Source: Actinoplanes campanulatus
Lineage (GTDB): Bacteria > Actinomycetota > Actinomycetes > Mycobacteriales > Micromonosporaceae
Direction of reading: 5' to 3'
DNA: 64,000 nucleotides
NCBI RefSeq assembly: GCF_014647795.1
Contig: NZ_BMPW01000007.1
Coordinates: forward strand, 186,001 to 250,000
How positions within the stretch are numbered: position 1 is the first letter of the stretch; each line of letters begins with the position of its first letter. Positions 9,816-18,468 of the stretch are shown one piece after another. The notes under the pieces were generated by a model. It was not told the DNA's origin and did not search any database. It was given only the letters and a program-made list of their open reading frames with translations. A program made the translations under genes and the position numbers.

Positions 9816-9961
9816 GGCAACGGATCGGCGACATGTCGCCGCAGGTCAGGCCTGTTCCGGGTGTCCCACGGTGTCCCACGGACGGCGCGGGCCGCATGCC
9901 CGCGGTGGTCGGATGAATCCCGTCGGCGAGGAACACCACGACACCGAGGGAGGGGGAACCG

Positions 9962-10321
9962 ATGCCGATCGAACGGATGCCGGACCCGGCGGATCTCGTC
10001 CCCGGCGCACGGGAGGCGCTGACCGCCCTGCACCGGGCGATCGCCGGCGCCGGCCTCGGCGAACGGCTGCTGGCACTGACCGGCCCGGCCGGCGCGGCCA
10101 CCGGCGCCCAGACCGGCGAGGAACGCGCCGTCGTGGCGCTGACCGCGGCGGTCACCCGTTCCGGCCCGGTGCCCGACCGGGTCTGGGACCGGGCCGCCAA
10201 GCACTTCGATCAACGGGAACTCGCGGCGCTGCTGCTCAGCATCGCGATCACCGCCGCCGTCCACCGCATCGACGTTTCGACACACCGCCAGAGTTCGGCA
10301 CACCGCCAGAGGAGAACTGAC
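9962..10321 (+). pseudogene. Truncated carboxymuconolactone-decarboxylase-like remnant
   Basis: The reading frame begins like an AhpD/CMD-family protein ([20 protein letters not shown]) and ends like one ([22 protein letters not shown]). The middle block, which should carry the CxxC peroxidase or decarboxylase centre, is missing: LLALT runs directly into a Gly/Ala linker. The frame also has no stop of its own and reads straight into the next gene across an 18-bp tandem duplication. It most likely has no CMD activity. If translated it would make a 259-residue fusion with the DUF1801 protein. Confidence 0.6.
10276..10311 (+). repeat. 18-bp tandem duplication
   Basis: Two adjacent copies of TTCGrCACACCGCCAGAG (10276-10293 and 10294-10311) differ at one base. 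They sit at the junction between the CMD remnant and the DUF1801 gene. The second copy supplies the GAG of the DUF1801 ribosome site. Confidence 0.85.
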
Positions 10322-10741
10322 ATGACCAGCACCAAGACGTACGACGGTTTCACCGAGGCCGAGCGGGGCGCCATGAAGGAGCGGGCCCGGGAGCTGAAGA
10401 AGAACGGCAAGGACCTCGAGCCCGAGGTGCTCGCGAAGATCGCCGAGATGGACGGCGACGACCGGGTGCTGGCCGAGCGGGTGCACGCCCTGATCCGGGC
10501 GGCCGCGCCCGGCCTGGCCCCCAAGCTCTGGTACGGCATGCCCGCCTACGCCCGCAACGGCAAGGTGGTCTGCTTCTTCCAGGCGGCCGCCAAGTTCAAG
10601 TCCCGCTACGCGATGCTCGGTTTCAGCGACGAGGCCCACCTCGACGACGGCGACCTGTGGGCCACCTACTTCGCCGTGACGGCCCTGACCCCCACCACCG
10701 AGTCCCGCATCACCGACCTGGTCCAGCGCGCCGCCGCCTGA
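10322..10741 (+). CDS. DUF1801-like protein
   Basis: This 139-residue protein starts at an ATG preceded by GAGGAG at seven bases. It reads as a DUF1801/YdhG-type small alpha-beta protein: a charged N-terminal helix ([18 protein letters not shown]), then a core with [22 protein letters not shown] and a C-terminal [19 protein letters not shown]. That family is related to the iron chaperone frataxin fold and is often annotated only as a domain of unknown function. The upstream CMD remnant is in the same frame. A hairpin follows 26 bases after the stop, so this is probably the last gene of its transcript. Confidence 0.75.
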   Translation: MTSTKTYDGFTEAERGAMKERARELKKNGKDLEPEVLAKIAEMDGDDRVLAERVHALIRAAAPGLAPKLWYGMPAYARNGKVVCFFQAAAKFKSRYAMLGFSDEAHLDDGDLWATYFAVTALTPTTESRITDLVQRAAA

Positions 10742-10766
10742 CCCCTCCGCCCGTCGCCCCGCACCG

Positions 10767-10843
10767 CACCCACCACCCGCGATCTTGAACGCCTTGCCAC
10801 CGATTCCGGTGGCCAATCGAACAAGATCTGTGGGTGGTGGGTG
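10767..10843. terminator. Long nested hairpin after the DUF1801 gene
   Basis: The outer arms CACCCACCACCC/GGGTGGTGGGTG and GATCTTG/CAAGATC pair with one small bulge. An inner stem GCCACCG/CGGTGGC is nested in the loop. No T-tract follows, so it may act as a GC-rich actinobacterial terminator or as an RNA-stabilising element. Confidence 0.6.
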
Positions 10844-10909
10844 CTGGCCGGCTGAGCAACGATGGCGCGAGCGACTTCTCCGCAACGGGTGGGAAGCTGA
10901 CTGACGGAG

Positions 10910-11317
10910 ATGGATGGTGGCAGGGTGAGTGAGGCACTGCGGCACATCGAGGCGCTGGCCGCGTTGCTGCCGGACGCTCAGCGCGGCGCGCACGCGTACG
11001 CCAAAGGGATTGATCTTTTCTCGGGGGCCGGCGAGGTCGAGGCCGCGCACGGCAGTGGGCGCGCCTATCTGGCCGCGACCCGGCTGGCGCTGTTGCAGAG
11101 TGAGGCGGCCGAGGCGTTGCAGGAGATCCGGAACCGGGCGGTCGATCTGGATCCGGCCGCGCGCCGGCCCGATGACGCGCTCAGCCTGGAGCTCGCCGAC
11201 ATCCTGATCCGGCTGCTGGAGCTGTCCGAGTATCTGGGTGTCGACCTGGGTGCCGCGCTGGTCACGAAGACGGCCGACACGCTGGGCGGCTACCGGCACG
11301 GCGGGGTCCGCTTCTGA
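10910..11317 (+). CDS. MazG-like protein
   Basis: This 135-residue helical protein resembles MazG-like nucleotide pyrophosphohydrolases, mainly in its C-terminal half: a Glu/Asp-bearing helix (LSLELADILIRLLELSEYLGV) and the ending KTADTLGGYRHGG, which resembles the usual NxxRPxxHG close. The four acidic metal ligands of active MazG are only partly recognisable (ELAD), so activity is uncertain. The start is ambiguous: ATG 10910 sits immediately after a GGAG, and GTG 10925 has no better site. It converges on the P450 gene with four bases between the stops. Confidence 0.6.
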   Translation: MDGGRVSEALRHIEALAALLPDAQRGAHAYAKGIDLFSGAGEVEAAHGSGRAYLAATRLALLQSEAAEALQEIRNRAVDLDPAARRPDDALSLELADILIRLLELSEYLGVDLGAALVTKTADTLGGYRHGGVRF

Positions 11318-11321
11318 CGGC

Positions 11322-12449
11322 TCAGCCGAGCAGCACCGGCAGGGCGACCAGTCCGCGGGTGCGGAAGGACGGCCGCCAGCGCAGGTCGCCGGACGGGACG
11401 GCGAGCCGCAGTGACGGGAAGCGGCGCAGCACCGTGCCGATGGCGATCTCCAGCTCCAGGCGGGCGAGCGGCGCTCCGACGCAGTAGTGGATGCCGTGCC
11501 CGAAGGTCAGGTGGCCTCCGGCCCGGCCCGGGACGACCGTGTCGGGGTCTCCGAAGGCGTCCGGGTCACGGTTCGCGGCGCCGACCACCAGCAGTACGGT
11601 CGACCCGCGCGGCACCACGGTCCCGGCGACCTCGATGTCCTCGGTCGGGAAGCGGCGCAGCAGGACGGGGGCGGGTGGCTCGTAGCGCAGCAGTTCCTCG
11701 ACGTCGACCGGCAGCCCGGGGTTGTCGAGCAGGGTGAGCAGTCCGGTGCCGATGGCGTGGACGGTGTTCTCGTAGCCGGCGACCAGCAACAGGAAGGCCA
11801 GTGAGGTCAGCTCGTCCTCGCTGAGCCGGTCGCTGTCCTCGCGGGCGGCGATCAGCGCGGACAGCAGGTCGTCGGCGGGTTCGGCGCGTTTCGCGGCGAT
11901 CAGGCCGGACAGGTAGGCGTGGATGGCGCCGATCGCCCGGGCTCCGGCGGCGGGGTCGTCGCGCGGCGGGACCAGCATGACGTCGGTCCAGGAGCGGAAG
12001 CGGTCGCGGTCGCCGTCCGGGACGCCGAGCAGGTCGCAGATGACCGCCACCGGCAGGCGGCCGGCGTAGTCGCGGACCAGGTCGGCCTGGCCGTCGAGAC
12101 GGTCGAGCAGGTCGTCGGCGGTTTTCTGGATGGTGGGGCGCAGCCCGTCGACGCGGCGCGGCGTGAACGCCTGGGACACCAGCCGGCGGATGCGGGTGTG
12201 GTTCGGCGGGTCCATGTTGAGCAGGTTGGCGTCGAGTGCGGGCGGCAGTGAGAATCCGCGCCAGCTGCCGTCGCCGTTGGCCTTGTCGACCGACATGCGG
12301 GGGTCGGCGAGCAGGGCGCGAACGTCGGCGTACCGCGTCACGAGCCAGACCGGGGAGCCGTCCGGCAGCTCCACCCGAGTGGCCGGGCTGTGTTCGCGGA
12401 GCCGGCGGTAGACGGTGTGCGGGTCGGTGTGGAACTCCGCCGAGATCAT
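11322..12449 (-). CDS. Cytochrome P450
   Basis: This soluble bacterial P450 (375 residues) oxidises a small-molecule substrate using electrons from ferredoxin. The heme loop FGHGIHYCVGAPLAR, the K-helix ELLR and the I-helix LLLVAGYENT are all present. In the I-helix the usual acid-threonine pair reads E-N-T, as in several secondary-metabolism P450s. I set the start at the ATG at 12449 (GCAGGA upstream): the longer frame to 12545 would run through the terminator of the neighbouring operon. No ferredoxin or biosynthetic genes are adjacent, so the substrate is unknown. Confidence 0.9.
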   Translation of the reverse strand: MISAEFHTDPHTVYRRLREHSPATRVELPDGSPVWLVTRYADVRALLADPRMSVDKANGDGSWRGFSLPPALDANLLNMDPPNHTRIRRLVSQAFTPRRVDGLRPTIQKTADDLLDRLDGQADLVRDYAGRLPVAVICDLLGVPDGDRDRFRSWTDVMLVPPRDDPAAGARAIGAIHAYLSGLIAAKRAEPADDLLSALIAAREDSDRLSEDELTSLAFLLLVAGYENTVHAIGTGLLTLLDNPGLPVDVEELLRYEPPAPVLLRRFPTEDIEVAGTVVPRGSTVLLVVGAANRDPDAFGDPDTVVPGRAGGHLTFGHGIHYCVGAPLARLELEIAIGTVLRRFPSLRLAVPSGDLRWRPSFRTRGLVALPVLLG

Positions 12450-12475
12450 GTCCTGCGCCTCGCTCTCACCCGGAC

Positions 12476-12517
12476 AAAAGGAAGGCCGGGCATCCACGGG
12501 GGAAGATGCCCGGCCTT
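12476..12517 (-). terminator. Rho-independent terminator of the dsbA-VKOR operon
   Basis: Read on the minus strand, a perfect 13-bp stem (AAGGCCGGGCATC pairing with GATGCCCGGCCTT, ten-base loop) is followed by CCTTTTG. It lies between the VKOR stop and the P450 start. Confidence 0.85.
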
Positions 12518-12594
12518 TCGCTTCAAATCGAACCACATCCATCACCCGTTCCGCTACCCCGGGGTGGGCCGAATGGTCATCGGGGTGGCCGGAG

Positions 12595-13215
12595 TCAGGC
12601 GAAGAGGGCGGATCCGTAGCGGGTGACGATGATGAGTGCCAGCACCAGCAGCCAGGCGATGACCACCAGCAGGTCGATGTCGTTGGCGATCGCCTCGCGC
12701 GCCCAGCTCCGCCACGCGCGGGGCATCGGCAGGTAGTCGTCGCGGATGTTGACGTGGGTCAGCGACACCCACACGACCGTGGTGGAGAGGGTGACCAGCA
12801 GGCACCACGGGCAGAGCGCGCCGATGTTGACGATGGCCTGGTAGAACAGCCAGTAGGCGAAGATCAGCCCGATGGTGTAGACGGTCTGTGCCGCGATCAT
12901 GAACCAGCGCGGGAAGCGCACCCCGCCGAGGGCCGCGACCGCGATGGTGATCACCACGGGTTCGGCGATGAGCCCGAGGAACGCGTTGGGGAAGCCGAGC
13001 AGTTGCGCCTGCCAGGACACTCCGACCGCGCCGCAGCTGACCACCGAGTTGATGTTGCAGGAGAGGTCGGCGGTGGGGTCGCGGGCCAGTTCCACCGCGT
13101 CGATCGAGAGCACCAGCGACGCGGTGAGGCTGATCAGCGCGGAGAACAGCATGGTGCTGTAGATCCACGTGTTGCTTTGCCGGATCGCGCGGGCCCGGGT
13201 GAACAGGGTGGTCAC
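12595..13215 (-). CDS. Vitamin K epoxide reductase (VKOR) family protein
   Basis: This integral membrane protein (206 residues) reoxidises a periplasmic-type disulfide oxidase by passing electrons to quinone, as DsbB does elsewhere. Both redox pairs are visible: the loop CNINSVVSCGAV (near residue 53) and the transmembrane CPWC (near 135). Five hydrophobic segments span the chain. The GTG start overlaps the stop of the thioredoxin-fold gene in a GTGA, so the two are translated together. A terminator follows. The longer open frame upstream of 13215 is only the shadow of that gene. Confidence 0.9.
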   Translation of the reverse strand: MTTLFTRARAIRQSNTWIYSTMLFSALISLTASLVLSIDAVELARDPTADLSCNINSVVSCGAVGVSWQAQLLGFPNAFLGLIAEPVVITIAVAALGGVRFPRWFMIAAQTVYTIGLIFAYWLFYQAIVNIGALCPWCLLVTLSTTVVWVSLTHVNIRDDYLPMPRAWRSWAREAIANDIDLLVVIAWLLVLALIIVTRYGSALFA

Positions 13216-13967
13216 TTGGTCGTGCCCGCGGCGGCGGTGACGGCCTCGTAGAGCGGTCCGGCGGTGTACAGGTCGACCTCGGTCACCACACCATTGATCT
13301 TGACGGTGGGTGTCCCGGTGATGCCGTTCTCGAAGGCGGCGTCGTTCGACTGGGTGACCCACGGGACGAAGGTGCGGTCCGCGAACGTGTCGGTCACGCT
13401 CTGCGGCACCCCGACCGACGCGGCCACTTCGGCGATCTTGGCGTCGTCGAGTCCTTCCGAGTTCTCCTCGGGCTGGTTCTCGAACAGTGCCGTGTTGAAG
13501 TTCAGCACGTGCCCGGGGTCCTTGTCGGCGACGGTCGCCACGGCGTTGGCCGCCCGGGTCGAGTACTCGGTGCCCTGCGAGGCCTTGTCGAGGAAGGCCA
13601 GCGGGTGCAGGTTCACGGTGGCGGTGCCGTCGTCGATCAGCCGCTGGATGTCGGCGTGGTTGGCGGCCTCGAACTTTCCGCAGTAGGGGCACATGTAGTC
13701 CAGGTAGATGTCGACGTCGACCGGCCCGTTGCCGACCGCGAGGCCGCCGTCGGCGGTGGCCGTCGCCGGTACGACCAGCGGCCCGTCGGCGCCGGACTTG
13801 TCGCCGTCGTTCATGGCGGTGATCACCGAGATGGCGATGGCCGCGATCAGCGCGACGATGATCGCCCCGCCGATGATCATGATGGTCCGGTGCCCGCGCT
13901 GTCCGGCGCGTGCGGAGGCGACCGCCTTCTGCGCCGCGGTGTGCCGGTTACCGGTCTTAGTGCCCAT
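13212..13967 (-). CDS. Membrane-anchored DsbA-family thioredoxin-fold protein
   Basis: This is an extracytoplasmic disulfide oxidoreductase (251 residues). A basic N-terminus and one transmembrane anchor (residues 28-52) precede a thioredoxin fold with the active site YMCPYCGKFE near residue 92. The cis-Pro loop is GITGTPTVKINGV near 215. It introduces disulfides into exported proteins and is recharged by the VKOR partner encoded immediately downstream. Pairing with VKOR instead of DsbB is standard in actinobacteria. Confidence 0.92.
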   Translation of the reverse strand: MGTKTGNRHTAAQKAVASARAGQRGHRTIMIIGGAIIVALIAAIAISVITAMNDGDKSGADGPLVVPATATADGGLAVGNGPVDVDIYLDYMCPYCGKFEAANHADIQRLIDDGTATVNLHPLAFLDKASQGTEYSTRAANAVATVADKDPGHVLNFNTALFENQPEENSEGLDDAKIAEVAASVGVPQSVTDTFADRTFVPWVTQSNDAAFENGITGTPTVKINGVVTEVDLYTAGPLYEAVTAAAGTTK

Positions 13968-14101
13968 GCTGTTGGCCCCCTAGTACGAACTGTCCGCCTT
14001 CACGTTGGCGTAGATCGGTTCGCCGCGTTATCACCCGGGGCCGAGTCGGGACCATCGGCGGCGCTGGTCAGGACCAAGGTCCCCCGCCGTACGCTGGCCG
14101 G

Positions 14102-14725
14102 ATGGAACCACTCGACGTGATCGGCTGGGCCGGATCGGCCCTGCTGGTCTGGTCTCTGCTGCAGAGTCGCCTGCTGCGCCTGCGGGCGCTCAACCTGCTC
14201 GGCTGCTTGGTGCTGCTCGGGTTCAACGCCGCGATCGGCGTCTGGCCCATGGTGGGTCTGAACGTGGTGCTTGCGGTGATCAACCTCTGGTATCTGTGGC
14301 GGATGCTGGCGACCCGGCACGACGACAAGGCGTACCAGGTGGTGGAGGTCCGCACCGGCGACGATCTGCTGGCGCACATTCTGCGGACCCATCACGACGA
14401 CATCGTCCGGTTCAACCCGGATCTGACCCTGGACGGCCTGACGCGCCGGGACGCCGCCGCCTTCCTGATCCTGAACGCGGACGAGGTGGCCGGTGTGGTG
14501 GTCTTCCACGCGGCGGGCGACGGGGTCGCCCAGGTGGAGTTGGACTACGTCACCGAACGATACCGGGATCTGACGCCGGGTGAGTTCGTCTTCCGCCGGA
14601 GCAGCTACTTCATCGACCGCGGGTGCCGCACGGTGATCACCCCGGCCGGCATGCGGTCGCCCTACTACGACCGGCTCGGCTTCCAGCCCCGGGGCGATTC
14701 GTACGTGCTGGAGCTCGCGTCCTGA
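14102..14725 (+). CDS. Membrane protein with C-terminal GNAT-like domain
   Basis: Residues 1-70 are two or three hydrophobic segments of the YgjV type (VIGWAGSALLVWSLLQSRLLRLRALNL begins the first; a PMVGLNVVLAVINLWYL segment follows). Residues 80-207 look like an acetyltransferase-like fold: LILNADEVAGVVVFHA, then LDYVTERYRDLTPGEFVF, then a C-terminal MRSPYYDRLGFQP typical of GNAT ends. The acetyl-CoA loop (Q/RxxGxG/A) is not evident, so activity is uncertain. It may sense or modify something at the membrane. The gene starts on an ATG just after the divergent dsbA promoter region. Confidence 0.65.
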   Translation: MEPLDVIGWAGSALLVWSLLQSRLLRLRALNLLGCLVLLGFNAAIGVWPMVGLNVVLAVINLWYLWRMLATRHDDKAYQVVEVRTGDDLLAHILRTHHDDIVRFNPDLTLDGLTRRDAAAFLILNADEVAGVVVFHAAGDGVAQVELDYVTERYRDLTPGEFVFRRSSYFIDRGCRTVITPAGMRSPYYDRLGFQPRGDSYVLELAS

Positions 14726-14737
14726 CGCGGTGAGGGC

Positions 14738-14766
14738 CGCCCGGTCCGGCGCCGCCGGGCCGGGCG
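14738..14766. terminator. GC-rich hairpin between convergent genes
   Basis: CGCCCGG(T)CCGG pairs with CCGGGCCGGGCG around CGCCG. It lies between the stops of the membrane GNAT gene (+) and the beta-propeller gene (-), so it could terminate both. Confidence 0.55.
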
Positions 14767-14775
14767 ACCGGGTGG

Positions 14776-15951
14776 TCATCGGGTGGGGCAGCCGTAACGG
14801 CAGATCAGGAACCGGGCGAAGCGCTTCTGGTCCCGCGCTCCGAAGGCAGTGAAGTCGCCGCCCACGGTGAGGCCCTGCCTCATGTCGGCCTTCATGGTGA
14901 GCACGCCCCATTTGCCGTTGCTGCGCGGATCCCAGTCGAGCACCTTGCCGGTCGCCGAGTCCCAGGCCGCCATCTTCGACTGTTTGCGCTGCATGGCCCG
15001 CTTGCACCAGGAATTGGCGATCTGGGACGGCTGCGTGCAGACGGTGGTGAAGTGGCCGCCCGCATAGACGGTCCCGTTCAGGTGGGTGATCGCCTGTACG
15101 TCGCCGTCGGTGACGCTGGTCCAGGCGAGCCCGCCGTCGGGGCGGTAGGCGGCGACCCGGCCACCGGCGCCGGCGAGGGCGGCGAACACCCGGTCCTTCG
15201 TGACGGTGAGGCCGAAGGTGGGGTACGGCGTGCCCGGCTTGAAGGTGGTGTCCACCTTCCCGTCGGCCAGTTTCAGCGCGCCGAGCCGGGCCGTGCCGGC
15301 GGCGCCGGCGAGTTTCTTGAAGGCGCCGCCGACGTAGAGTCGATTGCCTGCGGCGGCAAGGGCCAGCACCTTGCCGTCGGTGCCGGCCGTGAAGCCGGTG
15401 TCCACGGTGCCGTCGGCGAGGCGGATGGCGGCCAGGCTGCGGGCGGCGCGGCCGTTCACCGCGGTGAACCGGCCGCCCACGAAGAGGCGCCCGCCGGACA
15501 CCTCGACGGCGTGGCCGAAGCCGTTGAGGGCGGGCCGCAGCGATCCGACCGCGCCGGTGGACAGGTCGACGGCGGCGAGCCTGGCCCGCGGCTGTTCGTT
15601 CACCTTCGTGAACTCGCCGGTGACGTACAGGTTCCTGCCGTGGGCGGTCAGGGCCAGGACGGTCCCGTCCAGGACCGGCGACCAGGGCAGCAGTTTGCCG
15701 GTACGGGCGTCGACCGCGGCGAGCCGTTTTCGTTTCACGGTCTGGCCGCCGGCGTACGCGTGGGTGAAGTTCCCGCCGAGGTAGACCGTGTCGCCGACGT
15801 GCACGCTGGCGTACACCAGGCCGTCGAACCCGACGGTCTGCTCGGGAGTGGTGGAGAGCGGTGGGGTGCCGGCCGCGGAGGCGGGTGCGGCGGGCAGGGC
15901 GAACAACATCGCGAGTACGGCTATTCGCCGTGAAACACCAGCTAGGGACAT
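14776..15951 (-). CDS. Secreted beta-propeller protein
   Basis: This is an exported protein of 391 residues. I take the ATG at 15951, which opens a signal peptide (RRIAVLAMLFALPAAPASA-A). The mature part has about six repeats of the form VxALAxxGxxLYVGGxFTxVNG followed by LAAVDxxTG, a beta-propeller of the delta-60/PQQ-like type. A disulfide-prone insert (CTQPSQIANSWCKR) and a C-terminal CRYGC are visible. Such proteins bind ligands or surfaces outside the cell; no enzyme motif is seen. A GGGAGCGCTCCC palindrome 72 bases upstream suggests LacI/CebR-type carbohydrate control. Confidence 0.75.
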   Translation of the reverse strand: MSLAGVSRRIAVLAMLFALPAAPASAAGTPPLSTTPEQTVGFDGLVYASVHVGDTVYLGGNFTHAYAGGQTVKRKRLAAVDARTGKLLPWSPVLDGTVLALTAHGRNLYVTGEFTKVNEQPRARLAAVDLSTGAVGSLRPALNGFGHAVEVSGGRLFVGGRFTAVNGRAARSLAAIRLADGTVDTGFTAGTDGKVLALAAAGNRLYVGGAFKKLAGAAGTARLGALKLADGKVDTTFKPGTPYPTFGLTVTKDRVFAALAGAGGRVAAYRPDGGLAWTSVTDGDVQAITHLNGTVYAGGHFTTVCTQPSQIANSWCKRAMQRKQSKMAAWDSATGKVLDWDPRSNGKWGVLTMKADMRQGLTVGGDFTAFGARDQKRFARFLICRYGCPTR

Positions 15952-16398
15952 GAACGCGACAATATGTCCTTTTTGCCGGACAAGATGGTCGCATCGATCA
16001 AATAGTCTGACTGAACCGTCGCGGGAGCGCTCCCGTACCGCCCGGGCGCACGGAGGGGCCATGTCGATCTCGCTTCGACATGACCCCTCGCCGGAGGCCA
16101 ACCAGCGACCCCCAAACCGGACCCAACCGGTTGCTCTGTACCTTCTCTATTTAGCCTCATAAACCTGCCTGTTATTTGAAAAAACCCCATATCGTACGCC
16201 CACAGCACAGCCGATGCGTGTCCTGCATCACCCCCGGAGGGACAACCCTGGTGCAACCCAGGTGCGACATCGGTGTACTCGGTGGCGCCCTTCAGATACG
16301 TGGACTCCCGTACCGATCTCGTAGGCGAGCGGTCATGGCGGCAAGCAGGCCAATCGCTCGCACCCGATGAATCTCGACGAGGATATGGGGAGATCGCA
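15952..16398. other. Intergenic region upstream of the beta-propeller gene and the chemoreceptor
   Basis: This divergent region holds the 16023-16034 operator-like palindrome, an AT-richer stretch near 16140-16190 and a small hairpin CCTGG/CCAGG near 16247-16262. I saw no gene and no riboswitch that I recognise. Confidence 0.5.
16023..16034. promoter_or_regulatory. CebR-like operator palindrome
   Basis: A perfect palindrome, GGGAGCGCTCCC, flanked by C and G. It equals the core of the CebR operator (TGGGAGCGCTCCCA) known for cello-oligosaccharide control in Streptomyces. It is 72 bases upstream of the beta-propeller start. No LacI-family gene is in the window. Confidence 0.65.
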
Positions 16399-18033
16399 TT
16401 GAACGCGCCCGGTAGTGCTGTGAAATCGTCCGCCTCGTCCACCCGACGGCGCTCCTTCAACGACTTGAGCGTCAACGTCAAAATCGTCAGCGCGGTGGCG
16501 GTGTCGTCACTGGTCGCGCTGACCGTGAGTGTCCTGGGCTGGCAGGGGCTGGGCGAGACCAACGGATACGCCGACAAGCTCTACAGCAGCAACGTCACCA
16601 ACGTGAGCGCGCTGTCGGAGCTGAAGACGGCCTTCTACAAGACCCAGGTCGACATGACAAGCCATGCGACCTCACAGGACAAGGCGAGCAAGGCTGAATA
16701 CCGCAAGGCGTTCGCCGCCGACCAGAAGGCGGCGGCAGCGGCCTTCGCCACCTACCGGGCCAGCAACCCGGCCACCGATGTCGAGCTCATCGACAGGCTG
16801 GAGACGGGTTACCAGGGCTACGTGCAGATCGCCGAGGGCAAGCTCTTCCCGGTGAGCGACCGCAACGACCTGGCCACCTGGCAGAAGATCCATGCCTCGG
16901 CGACCGCGCCGTTGGCCGAGAAGGCCGAGCAGATGCTCGCGGCCATGGGCGCCGCCGAGACCGCCGACGCCAAGGCCAACGCCGACGCGGCACAGGAGTC
17001 GTACGACTCGAATCTCGCCATCTCGATCGTCCTGCTCGCGGTCGGGCTGACGGCCGCACTCGGCCTGGGTGTGTTCGTCGCCCGGCAGATCGTCCGGTCG
17101 CTGCGCAAGGTTCATGCCGTCTGCGACAGTCTCGCCGTGGGCGATCTGACGCACACCGCGGACCTGACATCTCTCGACGAGCCCGGCCGGATGGGCCGCG
17201 CGCTGGACACCGCGGTGGCACGGCTGCGTGAGACGGTCGCCACCATCGGCGGGTCGGCCGTCACGCTGGCCGGCGCGTCGAAGGAGCTGACCGTGGTCAG
17301 CTCGCGGCTCCAGTCCGGCGCCGCGGACGCCGCGGCGCAGGCCAGTGCGGCGTCGCAGGGCACCGCGGAGGTCAACGCCGGGGTGCAGACGATCGCGGCG
17401 GGCGCGGAGGAGATGAGCGCGTCGATCGCTGAGATCGCCAACAACGCCGGGCAGGCCGCCCAGGTCGCCGGCCAGGCGATGAGCGTCGCCGAGCGCACCA
17501 CCGCGCAGGTCGCCGAGCTGGGCACGGCCAGCGCCGAGATCGGTGACGTGGTCAAGCTGATCACCGTCATCGCCGAGCAGACCAACCTGCTCGCGCTGAA
17601 CGCCACCATCGAGGCCGCCCGGGCGGGCGAGCTCGGCAAGGGCTTCGCGGTCGTGGCCGGCGAGGTCAAGGACCTGGCGCAGCAGACCGCGAAGGCCACT
17701 GAGGAGATCACCACCCGAATCGCGGCGATCCAGTCCTCCAGCGGCACGGCCACCGAGGCGATCAGCGAGATCACCCAGGTCATCCAGCAGATCAGCGACT
17801 ACACCACCACGATCGCCTCGGCCGTGGAGGAGCAGACCGCGACCACCTCGGAGATGAGCCGGTCGGTGTCCGACGTCGCGGCGAACAGCAGTGGCCTGGC
17901 CGGCACGGTGTCCAACGTCGCTCACGGCGCCACCGCCACCGCCGACGGCGCCAGCTCGACCCAGCAGGCCGCCGCCGGTCTGACCCAGCTCTCCGACGAG
18001 CTCACCGCCATCGTCAACGGATTCCGCCACTAG
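16399..18033 (+). CDS. Methyl-accepting chemotaxis protein
   Basis: This transmembrane chemoreceptor has 544 residues. I chose a TTG start at 16399 because GGGGAG lies six bases upstream; upstream codons are poor. TM1 is at about residues 32-52, a four-helix-bundle sensor domain covers about 60-205 and TM2 about 212-235. A HAMP domain precedes the coiled-coil signalling tip with the conserved hairpin [20 protein letters not shown] near residues 395-415. The ligand is unknown and no chemotaxis genes lie nearby. It implies a motile stage such as zoospores, consistent with Actinoplanes-like biology. Confidence 0.93.
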   Translation: MNAPGSAVKSSASSTRRRSFNDLSVNVKIVSAVAVSSLVALTVSVLGWQGLGETNGYADKLYSSNVTNVSALSELKTAFYKTQVDMTSHATSQDKASKAEYRKAFAADQKAAAAAFATYRASNPATDVELIDRLETGYQGYVQIAEGKLFPVSDRNDLATWQKIHASATAPLAEKAEQMLAAMGAAETADAKANADAAQESYDSNLAISIVLLAVGLTAALGLGVFVARQIVRSLRKVHAVCDSLAVGDLTHTADLTSLDEPGRMGRALDTAVARLRETVATIGGSAVTLAGASKELTVVSSRLQSGAADAAAQASAASQGTAEVNAGVQTIAAGAEEMSASIAEIANNAGQAAQVAGQAMSVAERTTAQVAELGTASAEIGDVVKLITVIAEQTNLLALNATIEAARAGELGKGFAVVAGEVKDLAQQTAKATEEITTRIAAIQSSSGTATEAISEITQVIQQISDYTTTIASAVEEQTATTSEMSRSVSDVAANSSGLAGTVSNVAHGATATADGASSTQQAAAGLTQLSDELTAIVNGFRH

Positions 18034-18048
18034 GCGGAGTCCGGAGAG

Positions 18049-18444
18049 TCAGAGGTCGGGCAGGACGATGTCGACGCGGTCCGGTGGGTAGGCGTCGGGG
18101 TCGGCGTCGCTGACACACAGCCGGACCCGCAGATCGCCGGGCGGGACGGTGATCCAGAGGACCGCCTCGTCGACCGCGTCGCCGACCCGCAGCCGCCCGG
18201 AGGAGATCCGGACGATGCCGTCGAAGATGGCCGGGCCCACCGGCTGGTCGACGGCGGTGGACGCTATCCGGACGGCGGTGTCGCCCTCGGCGCCGTGCTC
18301 GACGCTGAGGACGAGCTGAGCGGGCCCCACCCCCAACAGGGGGTGGGGCCCGTCGTCTCCCATGCCGTCCTCGAGCACCCGGTCGTCACCGATGAGGAGC
18401 ACGCCTCCGCGGATCGAGGCCGTGAGTTGTCCGAGAAGAGGCAT
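18049..18444 (-). CDS. Hypothetical protein, candidate RHS immunity protein
   Basis: This 131-residue acidic protein is unrecognised. It starts 24 bases after the stop of the 2024-residue RHS toxin gene, on the same strand, exactly where polymorphic-toxin immunity genes normally sit. It is beta-rich (GGVLLIGDDRVLED at the start, AVLWITVPPGDLRVRLCVSD near the end) and has no signal peptide. Both fit a cytosolic immunity protein. The gene contains a striking perfect 14-bp hairpin at 18321-18352. The immunity role is inferred from position only. Confidence 0.55.
   Translation of the reverse strand: MPLLGQLTASIRGGVLLIGDDRVLEDGMGDDGPHPLLGVGPAQLVLSVEHGAEGDTAVRIASTAVDQPVGPAIFDGIVRISSGRLRVGDAVDEAVLWITVPPGDLRVRLCVSDADPDAYPPDRVDIVLPDL
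18321..18352. repeat. Perfect 14-bp inverted repeat inside a coding region
   Basis: CGGGCCCCACCCCC, loop AACA, GGGGGTGGGGCCCG. It lies within the candidate immunity gene and encodes part of its PHPLLGVGP segment. Confidence 0.85.
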
Positions 18445-18468
18445 GGGTTCGAGGCTAATCGATCGGCA

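Noticed and set aside
15952-16398. c-di-GMP or other riboswitch before the chemoreceptor
   Set aside because: I looked for GEMM-type conserved blocks and did not find them; only a small hairpin is visible.
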